From Rachycentron canadum (Eukaryota > Chordata > Actinopteri > Carangiformes > Rachycentridae): DNA of 64,000 bases. Each line of letters opens with the position of its first letter. Position 1 is the first letter of the stretch. A program made the translations under genes and the position numbers. This document shows positions 31,801-44,776 of this stretch, one piece after another. The stretch lies in the NCBI GenBank assembly GCA_038496675.1, contig CM076666.1, positions 8,870,729 through 8,934,728 of the forward strand. The letters are read 5' to 3'. Below the pieces are notes generated by a model. The model had not been told where the DNA came from. It saw nothing but the letters and a program-made list of their open reading frames with translations, and made no database searches.

Positions 31801-34427
31801 TGTTGTTCACCGTTTAAATGATCAAACAAATTACTGTGTAAGATAGAGAAGCTATGACAGCCGTTTTATCCAGACAGTTTAACAATGTTCAGACATTTTT
31901 AGGCCACAGCCACAGCAATGTGGTTCCAACTGTGACAAATCATGTGAAACAGTAGACAAAAGACTCCTGAATCATCCCGCAATATAACAGTTCATTTTGT
32001 TGGACTGTCCAAGTCTGTCCAGAGCGAGACATCTATTACAACTAAAGAGAGTGTAATGAAATTTTGTAGTGATATTCACTGTCCTCGGGGAATGAGTCCT
32101 AATGATTTTGATGTTTGATCTTTCCTGCGGTGCCACCCTCATGTCAATTTGTCAATGAAATCATTTCTTTAAATGGTCCGCAGAGGATGAACCCTGTGGT
32201 GATCTTTCCTCTCTGCAGACAAAATATCCACTCATTATATTTATGCTCCCTCAACTATTTTTGATCATTTTGACTTCTCGCCTCTAATTCCCACCTTAGG
32301 CTGAATGATAAATGAATGCCCAGATGGTCACGAAATTTTTAGTCATGGTGGCCAGAGGATAAAACCTAGTTATTGTGATGATCTGTCTGCTTTCAGCATC
32401 AGCACATTGCCATGACAGTGAGCACAGTCCTGCTCCTAAGAATAATGAAACAAATTTGGTGATTTCTTGGCTTGCCAGGTGTGTGTGAACCTCATAGAGC
32501 CAATCTTTATATGATATTTTTTGGTTCTCCTAAAGCTGTGATTGCGGACTGAAGGTATTTGTATCACAGAGGGTAAATCTACAGATGCCACTGGGTACGT
32601 GGACATTTTTGGAAAATTATGATATGATTGATGAATACAATTTTACAGTGTATGGCATTTTCAAAATTAAAAGTCGAACAATATGTACTTCAAAGTCAGT
32701 TCAAATAAAGATGTCTGGAACATGACAGGTTGTGTTGATGGATGAAGGGGTACTTTAATTCGACTGGAAGGGCTCCGGGGGTACATTTTTAAAAAGTGGA
32801 AACCACAATCCTAGAGGTTCCACACAGCAACATTTAGGGTCAGTTAGAGGGTGTTTAAGTCTGTCTGTCTGTAGCACAGATTTATTACAGCCTCTACTCC
32901 AATGATTCTCTAAAGTGGTGGACACCTGGCGGAGGCTGAAAAGCAATGAACCATGAGTGTGTGTTAAATACAGAAAACAAGATGAACCATCATTGATTAA
33001 GAGGCTGGAGTGGATCAGTTCATTTGTGTGATTACCACCAATAGTTGGACTAAAATGACAATCACATCTTCCACTTACAAGAGAGTGGTTCTGTTTTCAG
33101 GAAGATCCAGCAGGACGGGAGGTTCTGCTGTCTGGGAGGGGCTGCCTGGTCGATTGGTGTGGGACACAGAGTCTCTGACACCTGGGGAGGATATGTGTTT
33201 GAAGATCAAATGAACACACAAAAGACAAAACTGTATAAAATAAATTATAAAGAACACAATGTGTCTGATTTGCTGCTCTTGTTTGTTTTATGCTGTTGCC
33301 AATTTAGATTCCATTTGGTCTTGAACTGGGCAATATGAAACCATAATGTTGGGCTAAAACAAATTTGTGTTGAGTATTTTTTTAGTTTTTTGACCAATTA
33401 AACCATTAGTCTATTGGGAAGAAAAGTAAACATTAGACATTCTGCAGGAGGGACTGGATAAGTGGCAGAAAATAGATGGATGGAGCTCAGTTACATGTTC
33501 TCTGGCATTGTAATATGCCTATTTATTTTATTGTTCCACAGTACAGCAGTTTTGTTTTAGTGTCAATGTTTAATTCAATTCCTCCCTTGCAGGCCTGTCC
33601 CTCAGCTTCTTTCCTGCACTTCATTCTTGCCTTTATGATCATTACTCTCTCCCCTGCACACTGCTACTCTCTGTACCATGCAATGGTGTGATAAGGTCAT
33701 ATGCCATAAAGAGGTCCAATTAACTCTACCCGTGTTTTCATTAATCAATAATCTTGCACTACAGAGCTCATCAATTTCTCTCTCTTTCTCTCTCTCTCTC
33801 TCCCTTCTTCCCTCCCTCCCTCCCTCGACACACACAGAGCAGTGGATGGCTGTTTCCTCATACCGTAGAGCTGCCAGACGCGGACCTTGTCTTCATAGGG
33901 CAGGTCGTATTTCAGAGGGTCTCCTACAGGACCCTGGTAGTATGGTCTCATGATGGACTCCATGGCTGAGGTGTGGACCAGGCCGATGGCATGACCGAAC
34001 TCATGGACTGCTACTGCAAAAAGGTCCATGCCATGGGAGTCTGAGGAGAAAAAAAGAGAGATGACTCATCATCAAGCCCTTTTGAGGCAAGTTTGTAGGA
34101 TTTAGTGGCATCAAGCTGTGAGTGTGTGGGAGAACCTATGGTGACCTTAAGTAATGCAAACATGTAAAAGGGCCTCTAGAGAGCCAATGTTTAGTTTGTT
34201 TAGTTTTAGTTTGTTGGCTCTGAGCTACTGCAGAAACATGGTGGTGCAACACGAAGGGCTAATTGGAAGCGCTTGTTCTAAGGTGACAAAAACACACTAA
34301 TTCTTAGTTTAAGGTGACATCAATGAAAAGAAAATAATGAATATTATGCCAATGGATCCCACTAAAGCCTCCACACTGAGTCCTTAAAACAATGCTTTCA
34401 TATGTGTTATTCTATTTGAGGGCATAT

Positions 34428-34480
<53 letters not shown>

Positions 34481-37400
34481 AAGGTTATTATTCTGAACTT
34501 ATGATGAAACTGTATTTTATGAATGAAGAAACTGGTGCCTTTGTGTCAGGGATTTATCATGTTTTCCTTACAATTCGTATTTAGGACTTTTTTCACGTTC
34601 ACACTGCATATAAATGTAAATAAAGCATTAGTCTATGTCTAATAGTAGCTACTGTATGCACTATTGTCTTTTACAATGATCTTGGATACACAATAATAAT
34701 AAAAATATTATTATTATTACAATAATTATCACATTATTACAAAAAATGCAGATAATAGCAATGTTTTAAGTCAGTTTATCTTTTTTGACAGATAAATTAG
34801 ACTCCAAGTTATACTTGATATGGATTGATAGAACAAAAGCCCAGAAGGTCTAACTTCAGCAATCATGATTAAATATTGGTATTATTAACATAATATCAAT
34901 ATTTAATTTTTTAAATAGTTTGATACTGGTATATTGCACCTCATTGATATCACCATATCAACAAATACTAATTTGAGGTCAACTGTCACCATCTCAGCTT
35001 CAACTTTGACAGAGATTTCCTTGCTGCTTCATGTTTGTTGCTTGTGTAACATGCAAACATGGGTCATTTTTGCATGTTTATCCCTTTTGTGAGTGAACTC
35101 TGTTGTAAGCTAAAAGGCATGCCAGGCTGCTCTGGTGGCTCTTAGGTGTGAGGTGTGGTGAGATAACTGTGGTAATACTGCCCTGTTCCTGGGCTGCCAA
35201 TCAAAACCTGAGTGCGGAAAGACACCTAAAGAGCCTGCAGGCAATTAAAGCACATTCCCTTCGATGTTCAGCGAAAAGAGAAAAGGCAAAGCCTCCAAAA
35301 CTCCTTGTCTGGCTCTGCTAAGCAAGACAAAACCTAGGGCTTGGAGATTTAGATTTGCAGAAATGTGAATGGTAGCGTGTCGAGCCAAGCTAGCTTAGAG
35401 TTCCTTGGTGACTGAGCCCAAGTCATTCAGTTAACCTTGTGTTGGGAACATCTCAACACTGCTCTGTCAAAAGGACAAAGGACAATTGGAGACATGCACT
35501 TGTGCTTATAACACCTGTGGTATTCAGAAGCCAAATGTCAGCTCTAATCTACAGGAGCACAAGGTGCAGAAAAAGGTACATCAAAGAGAGGATCGAGGGG
35601 GAGAGAACAAGGATTCAGAACAAAGTAGGCGCTGTCGTCGTATTTACTGTCCATCTGAGGTGGACAGAAGAAAATCCTAATGCCTGCAGTCAAAGTCAGA
35701 GCTGAGAGATTTGGGTGGATAAATGAGATTGATCGAGTTAGACACCCATGGCAGAAAGACAAGCGAGAGAGAGAGAGAGAAAGAGGAAGACATAAAGAAA
35801 GCTTTAGTCTTCACAGTCAGGAGAAAAGTGATATTGCTGCATTGTAGACGGCATGATCAGTAACACAAACACAACTGTTTTCAGGGTGTCATGAGATATT
35901 GTATTGAAAAATCTCATTAAAACAACACAATAAATATTGAAATATTAAATTGCACCTCTGCCTTGGATATAGCATGGTGTATCCTGAATGCTACAAACAT
36001 AGCCTGTAGCATTTGGTTAAAAGTTTAATAAGGACAGTGTACCATATGGTAGATGGAAAGAAGCAGGAGCCCATATTCTCCTTTTCATTTGATGTGAATC
36101 CCTGTAGCCTCGTGACCTTACATTACCTTGTGCTGTGATGACTCTAAATGACTCAGAATTTAGAGCTCTGCAAATTTTCTTCACTGTGATTAAACAACAT
36201 ACTCTTCACACCCTTGCTCATGCACATATGGGTGAAATGAAGAGAGGAGGATGATACAGCAGGATCCCCTTGTTTATATCAGAGTTCTGGAAATATGTTG
36301 GATTTCATAATAAATAATATAAAGATGAAACAGAGATTAATGTCAGTAAAGCTGCTTACAAAGTCACAGGTGTTAAAGTAAAATATTGGGTTCCCCATTC
36401 TGTAGTGACACAAGAGGCTTCAACTTACAACATTTTGGAAGCTATTTAATCTACAAAAAATATAGATTTTCAGATTTAACCGTAGTACAAATGGCCAAGA
36501 ATAAACACTAAGGAGTCTTAGTGTTTATGGAAGAACTGTTTCAAGCAGGAGAACTGATGTATTGATTGAGCTTTTTCTTGCAAGACTGAAATCATTTCAC
36601 AAACTCCCTAAAAATCAATTCCTGCGATAGCGCAGATGACCTACATATTTGGTGCTACTTTCTTTCAAGAGGGTACAGTTACGCATATATACTAGATTGG
36701 AAAGTACAGTTTAGCCTTAATTTTATTCCATGCTTGTGCATGGCTCATACCCATACCCTTACTCACAAATAGGAAACTGCTCACGATGGTGATTTTACTG
36801 AGGAGGAATGGACCACACTAACACTGACTGAAAATATGTCTGGAGAAAGGTTGGCAATATTTTCAGAATTATTTATCATAGTTTATTGAACTCCATCAAG
36901 GCTCCTAGCAGTGAAACTAAAACTGAAATCAGAGCCTTAATGTTATGGAGTTACAGTACTTTAAATTGGAAAAGAACTGCGACCAAAACATGTATTGGAC
37001 AGAAAATTTTATCAGTAGAAAATGAACTTTTGGGAGCTCTCTGTTGGGCAAATTATGTAATGGCAACAAAATTACCGCTATGATTGAGGTAATTTTGTTG
37101 CCAGTGTTCCCATTACATTTGGAGTCGCTGTGTTGCAATTTCTTGTTACTTATCCACCGACATAAAGGCAGACAATTGGCTGATAATGTCCCTGATGCCA
37201 GTGTGTTGGTCTGGCTCTGTTAAATTAAATATAACTTTCCCCTTTCACCTGGTTTGTATGTGTTTGGAGACAACTCCACTCTGTGATTTTGGCCTGCCCA
37301 AGGTAAAGTGGATACAAAGAGCTATTATGTCATGTTGAAAATTAATTGAAAGGAATGGTCAGTCAGCACCAGCTCCTTTTGTGAATATTTAGTGTGTTAA

Positions 37401-39513
37401 ATTAGGCATGTTGGCAGCTCTAGAAAAATTGTCCTTCAAGCTATTGAGCAAGCTGAATGGCTGCTGCACAAAACATGAGGTGTGGGGCTGTCACATCTAT
37501 GGTCCAAATTTAATTATTACATTTTCAGTTTGTAACAATAAGCAACAATCAACATGCAGGTTCTGGCTCTTCACCATCAAAGGGCAAACACGGAAGAAGA
37601 AAAAAAAAAAGAAAAGCATGTTATTTTTCCTGACCAACAGACTCTGACAACAGAATCACGCCTTTAAGGTGCGGTGCGTTGTGATAAACAGAAATGCTGC
37701 AGCTAACACACAATAAAGACAAAATAATCTTTCTTTAGAGAAAAACCATTTTGTTTTTATGATTTTTTTTTATGAACAAAGGATTAATTAATAATTATCA
37801 ATCTGTCTAATATGGTACTACTATTTTAATATGAAACTATATTTGCTATATTTTAAATCTTCTCTTTAAAGCTGCTATAATCAATTATCTTCCACCACTG
37901 GAGACTCAAGTTTGATGCTGAACTCAAGTGTTTGTTCTAGACTGGGAAGTAAACAGCTGTTAATGGATATGTAGCAATAACAAGATATATCCCTGATGAG
38001 TTGGTGGAGACAGGAACAAAGAAATGCGTTATATCAACTTTATCATAATATTTTCATGTTGCATTCATAGCTTACTTCTTTGCTGCCTTCAAGTGGCCAA
38101 AAGAAATTGTAAAATGCAAGTTTAAGAAACAAAAAAGTTTGTACATGCCACTTGCCATAAGCCTTTTAAAATTGCATTTCTGGTGCTGTGAAACATTTGT
38201 ATACCATGTTGCTTTAGAGGTACACAATTGATTGCCATTATCCTTTTCTGCGCATGAGACAGTCCAAGAGTATGGAGGAAGATTGCTAAGGCACAGTCAA
38301 ACCTTGGGATCAATATCTTTGCTTTTACGCCATCGAAATAATGTTGTCTCCAGTTTACTATCTGTATCTGAAACCACATAAACCCTAATTCTGTGATAAA
38401 AAAGAATGTTACAAAATCAAAGGTAGCAGTAAACAATGTAGGGCTGTTTTTATTGCCATTGATTGGCCTAAGAAACAGGCTCTAGCGCCTTTACAGATGA
38501 AAGATGAAAGATGAAAAAGTCTGATGTGTTTTATTTGGTGTACATTTCACCCTTCATCGAGGTGAGTGATAGAAGTAGCCTTGAAAGCAGAAACATCTAA
38601 CAAAGTAGGATGATTGACAGCCAGCATCTTTTCATTCTTGTTCAAAGTGCCTTGTTTTTAACACTATGGCTGTCTTGACCAGACTGTCACCACTGTTCAG
38701 ATATGTACAATTTTTTTTTTTTTTTCAATTTGTTATGTTTCTATCTTTAAATCAACACAATGTCTAAATTGGAAGTTGTGTTGTTTGATTAGAGAAACAG
38801 ATTGCATTTATAAAGTTAAAGTTAACACCCCTGACCCCTCTCTCCTTTGCTGCCCTGCTCCCATTAACTAAACTCATCTACGCAGGCAGAGCTACTACAG
38901 CATCATGCCATTGTGTCATGCGACTGCTGTGGCCTGCTGGGACATCTAATTGGAGCAGATTGAGCAGCTGTAACATATGGTTCACAGCTTTAACAGCGCA
39001 AAAGCAAAGAATGGAAATGAATACAGGTCATGGTTGTATCACAGTCACCAGCTGGTACAGTCAGCATCATCTACATCCCTGCTACAAGCTTTAAGTTCCA
39101 GCTGTAGGGAGGATGACATCTCGGTGAGCACCTATCATAAGTTGGTGGTGTCATGTGTTCCCTCGTATTCAGTCTTTGCAAAAGCTGCTGGTGAGTAGTA
39201 TTACTCTTCATCCAACTCAAGTTATAGTGTACAATTACTTCATTAGTCAATTTGAAAATAGTTCAGTACCGTAAGTGCAGCAAAATAAACATGTGTATTA
39301 AAGGTAAAGTTGCTATATCGCATTATATTAAGTTATTCTTAATGACTCTGTAACGTTTAAGCTTTTTAATGTTGTGGCTGCTTGAGTTTCGCCAATTTTA
39401 ACCATTTTATAGTTGAATCTGAACCACGTATTGTATTTTACATGTTTTGTGTAAAGGTTATAAATAACTATCAAATTCAGCTGAAAGGAGCAATAATAAA
39501 AACAACAATGATA

Positions 39514-39555
<42 letters not shown>

Positions 39556-42500
39556 GAAGAGCAACATTTCTCTCTAAAATGAAGTGGTAGTGGAAGTATA
39601 AAGTAGTTCATAATGGAAATATTAGTTGAATACAAGTACTTCCAAACTGCACTTGATTAAAGTACTTGACTAGATGATTCTCTACCACTATAAAGAACAA
39701 CTGATATTTTTGGCAGAGAACAGTGTCTGCAACTCTGCAAATCTCATCACTGTGTCATTGTGTCCAAGTCCCTCTTTTATCGATTGTCATTAGAGCAGCT
39801 GTTAGTTGACATCACAGATTATAGTGCTGCTTCGAGGTCTTGTATAGACATTTTCCTTTCAGCTTTTCATTGCCATAAATCAAAGGAACTCTGCTGTCAG
39901 CTATAAATACTTTAATCACTCGTAATATTGCCATTTTTTCTCTCTGTGTTTTTTCTGAAATTAAACAAACTTCAATGCTGTGATAACCCTTTAGCCTAAT
40001 TTGACAATCAGGTGGGATCAATATAAGTCAGCAGTACGATCACGTTTCTTTGGATAATTTCTAAATAGGAAAGACTTCACGGGTGTCAGTGGCATATTAG
40101 AGTGGTTTATTTTGTTTATGGTGTTTGAAGAAAATGAAGGGACACCTTCTTTGCCTCCTAATAAGCTTGAGATAACAATTACAACTGCTTTAGTCACTAC
40201 TCTGAGTCCTGTATCTGAAGCCATGTTATATTGATAGTTCTAACACATTAAATATTAATTACAGAATCTGGAACATGAACAAAGGGTGGAAACGCAGCTT
40301 GGCTTCAAAATACAGTCAGCGTTCTAGTTTTGGATATAGAAACCTTGCTGCACATGGCAATTCAAAACAGTTTTCAGGGTCTTTTTCATTTTCTAGACAC
40401 TGACTGTTTAAATCTCCCCGTTTTATAGTGCTCTGGGACTCTGACAAATATTTTTGGCGACATGTTTCCCCCTCATCATTCTCCCCCATCACCCTTCCAA
40501 CCTGTCTTTGACTAGTTAACATAATAAATGCATATTCAAGACCTTGTGTACAGCACTTGACATTTACCACTGAAGTTCCTCACCTGGTGATCTGAAGGTC
40601 CACGCCTCGTCATCATCAAAGTGTGTGTCCCCAGCTGTGAACCTCTCTCCAGGGAAAAATGCATGTGCCACGGTGCCCCCAGGGCCATCAAAGGGATATC
40701 CGTCATTGTGGTCTGCCTTAGTGAAATCAATTTGAATGTCTGCATCACTGCCGGCCACCTCGTGGAAATTAAGTGGTGCGATGTCGCTCCAGACCTTCAA
40801 GGCGTAGTACATCAGGGCTCGGACAGTGTCCCTGCCCAGTAAGGCCGAATCCTTAGGGAAGGTCCTCACTCTGAGAGAAGAAAGGAAAGGAGAGAAAAGG
40901 GATGGGGATTATTAGGCAGCAGATTTCATTCACAGATGCGTTGTCTTTATTTCTGCAGAAAGCCTTGTGGCAGCTTTCAGCAAAATCTCTTTTAGACCTT
41001 TTACATGTATTTCTGTTTGTATGCTGAGCGTAAAAATTCAAAAAATGTCCTCCACCTACACACAAAGTAATGTATCTCTCCAACTTTGACTTAATCAATT
41101 TTCCTAACAAAAGAATATAATAAATAAATAAAGATCTCACACTCAATCTACAAACTGCCATTACTAAACCATAACATATTAGTTTGTTGAAGCTTTGGGA
41201 ACATTTGAAGTGCTCTACCGAGTAGTTAAAAACAGCATGTTTTTTTCCACCAATAAAGGTGACTCTTTCCATCAGATTTTTAGTCCAGCTTTTGACATGG
41301 CTGATAAAAACAAATTGCCAGGGAAACTGGCTCACTGATGCAGCCTTTGGCTAGAAAAAAACAGTTCACTGTAAGATCTTTCTTTTTCATATTTAGGAAG
41401 ACAAAGAGACCAGTCAAATATGTTTGTTAGAGCTGCAATCGAACAGCTAGAAAGTTTCAAAGAAATTATTTTACCTTGAAAATAGTAGCGACAGCTTGTT
41501 TTGCTCTCTGCTTTATTCATTTATTTATCAGGGACAACATACATTAATTAAGATTATGATAAAATTTAGCCAGAAGGCTAATTTTCATCTGCAGTCCCTG
41601 GGCCGGTTGGTGTTGTGCATGGGATACTTTTACAATGAATGGACATCATTTGGGTTATCTTCTCTTCTCTAATTTATACCTCAAAGATTGTGAGGTAGAT
41701 AAAGGAAAATAAGACAATGATCTTGAAAATAGATTATCTAACTTGTTTACATTCACAGCAGGCTTTTTTGTTATATATGAACAAATTATTATTCAAAGTA
41801 GCTACACTATTGAATGTAGCAGCTGGTCTTTGATCAGCCTAAAAGGACACATGTCACTCTGCTGCTTATTGACCAACCATGGCTGCCTGAATCAAATTCA
41901 AGTCACTAATGCTGCCTTCAGAGTGACTTCTAGGTCTGCCCCTATTTACTTGAACTAAATCATACAGGCTTATGCTCCTTCCCGGTCACTGTGGTTCTCC
42001 AAGGGACATCGTCTAGCTTTGCCTTCCAAGTACAAAAGGCAGTCTTAGTCTCAGTCCAGTTATTGTTTAGGATTCTCTGATGCCTAAGTAGTACTTACTA
42101 TGCACTTCTTTACCTGATCATCTTTGTGACCTTGTGTTATTGAGACCTCAAGGTCTCCTATTGAACTGAAGTTTTAGTGACAGTCCCTCACTTGAAAGTT
42201 GCTTTGGATAAAACCCTCTGCCAAATGCAAATGTAAATGGGAACAAAGATGAGAAAAATGGTTCATGGAATAAATATCAACTCATCATTTGTGTCAGAGC
42301 CAAACTCAAATTCCCCTTGGGCCTCATGCGACACATTTGTTGGCATAAGAATGTACTCATACATAGTATAGTTTCAAGGTACTTGAACTTTATTTCTATT
42401 TAATGTGTCTTTATACTTCTTTTCCACTACATTCCATATGGACATTTACTTTTTACAATTCTAGACAAGATTTATTTGACATCTATAATAACTAGTTGTA

Positions 42501-44715
42501 GCTACTTGGCAAATGAAGATTTTACAATCCAAAAATATTTAACAAAAGTATAATTGTGTTATAAAACATTATACATTGTTACATTTGGACTACCAGATAA
42601 TATGATATAAAACAGTGATGCACTGATCTGACCTCATTGGTATAAAAACTACAAATAGGACAAAGAGACTTTATTTAATGTGGGTTTGTCACTGTTTAAT
42701 AATATCAATGGGATCCAATACCTTTCTGGTAAATTGGACTAGTGCATCTCTGATATAAAGTAGCTAAGATTATCTCCACCTCACCCAAGTAAAGCATCAA
42801 ACACAATAATCAGTGGTAATAATGATTTAGTACAATGTAACACTCAGAAAGGGGTAATTTTGTCCTTAGGGGGTACCTTTACTTTGAATACTAAAGCACA
42901 TTAAGCTCATTGTGATATACAATAGGTAATGTATGCGGATCTGACTGAACCGCCTCTGTCAAAATGCCCTATTAAGCAAAAAAGTGACAAAACATCTACA
43001 GTATGTGTCAGTTCTCCAGTTGCCTGCAGCTGAATTTCACCTAAAAAAGGTAACAATGCTCTACGTAATCCCTTAAACTCCACTAACAAGATAAATAAAC
43101 AAAGGAAACCTATCCAACGGTGTTAAGGTCTGTGTTCAGAGCTTTGTTAACCCACCATAAAACCTTTACGATCCTGATGACCTGCTGATTTTTTTTTTGA
43201 CAGAAAAAGATATCAAAGTGTTTTACTGAAACTAAATTAACAACAACCTTTGCCAACAGCTACATTTCAGACCTTTCATCCCCATATGAGCCGGAGCAGA
43301 AGATGTTTTAACAACTCAGCCTATAGCTCAGGATGACCTGACCTTTACCGACAAAGTCAAACTTCTGAGCACCTGCCAGAAGAATTCACACCATCGAGCT
43401 CTTTAATCTTTTAAATCACTTCTCAGGGCATACTCGTACTATTAATCAAGTAGTCTCGTTTTATCTCTGTTTCAGTTTTGCTGCCATTAAACTACCATCC
43501 ACTTTTCATAGTATTTGGTATTTTTTGTTTGTTATGAATTTGTTATGCAATATGGTTTAAATTTTACACCATCACAAAGATAAATAGAAATGGAGATATC
43601 TGATATCTTTACTCTTACTCTGCCTCCTTTTCCTTTAACTTTTTTTCCTCTCTCACGCTGCCATCCGTTCCATTCCTTCTCTATTATTCTTCTCTTCTCT
43701 CGATAATAATAATACGTTTCCCCTTTTTCCTCTTTAGTTAATCCCCTCTTCATTTCCCTATTCCACCTTCTGAGCCATATAAGATATGGGTCTGCAGGCT
43801 ACAATATATGATATATTTCCAGAGCACCACAAGTATTAGAAAATTCTTTTTGTTTTTGCAAACTTTCATGTCCTCGTCCTTTTTCTGTGTTAAAACCACC
43901 TCTACCAATTAGTCCCACAACAACCAAATACAGCAAATGTGTGAATTTTATGCAAAACCTACTCTAGTAGTTTTTTTTTGTTTTTTTTGTTTCTTTTTTA
44001 TACACCCCATAGACCCAACAATAGGTTCTGACTTCTATAAATTAAAGCAGTTGTTCTATGAAGACCCTTTCATGGTTCAATATGTGAATGTAACCAAAAA
44101 AAAAAAAAAACAGTAATGGAAATGATAATGACGTTCAGCCCTGTACTATAAAAACTAAACTATAACCTCTCACACCACTTCTTCCTTCCAAAGTTATCCC
44201 TGCAGCTTACTAACATCCATAGTGTTTGCCTACAATCGCTGATATACATCTACTCCTCACACTCAACACTGAGTCTGTCTGTTTTTCTGCTGTTGCCATG
44301 ACACACCCAGTGATGCAAATGAGTTGATTAGTGCAGCTTATTAATGGATTCATTAGCAAATATGTCTATGTCAACATGTTGTCACAAAACACATGGACAG
44401 CATTAGCAAATGTTAGCTTAAAGCGTGGAGGAGGCAAGTGGAATTTCCTCATTAATATGCAAATGTATGCTACAAGTCACTTCAGCGCCTCATCAGATCA
44501 CCTATTCTGTACTGGCGTACAGTAAATATTTTTCTTGTGCTAATTTGTCCACAAAAATGTGCCTACGCAGTCCACTTATTCATACTGCCTGAACGCATGA
44601 CCCTCGCTGCTAACCAGTTAGCCAAGGTCACTGCAAATGGCTCAACCTCCACAGACAATTCACCTGCTTATTAGTCCTAATTCAGACGGACGAGGGTGGG
44701 CGATTGTGTATATAA

Positions 44716-44776
<61 letters not shown>

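Larger units (their letters stand above)
29652..33078 (-). other. mmp17 intron 6
   Basis: 3.4 kb. Holds a dead Tc1-like transposon (29,862-31,142) and a fragment of a dispersed fish repeat (32,090-32,440). The remainder shows nothing recognisable. Confidence 0.8.
34041..40583 (-). other. mmp17 intron 4
   Basis: 6.5 kb, AT-rich. Contains an AC microsatellite (34,431-34,478), an AAT microsatellite (39,514-39,554) and T runs near 38,711-38,725. Several open frames of 60-105 codons lack any domain or codon signal. No nested gene recognised. Confidence 0.75.

Noticed and set aside
32755..32946. 63-codon minus-strand ORF between mmp17 exons 6 and 7, considered as an extra hinge exon
   Set aside because: Exons 6 and 7 join directly in phase and give a hinge the same length as in human MMP17, so no extra exon is needed.
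38122..38436. 104-codon minus-strand ORF in mmp17 intron 4
   Set aside because: No recognisable domain, AT-rich codons and no splice context; treated as chance or as very old repeat DNA.
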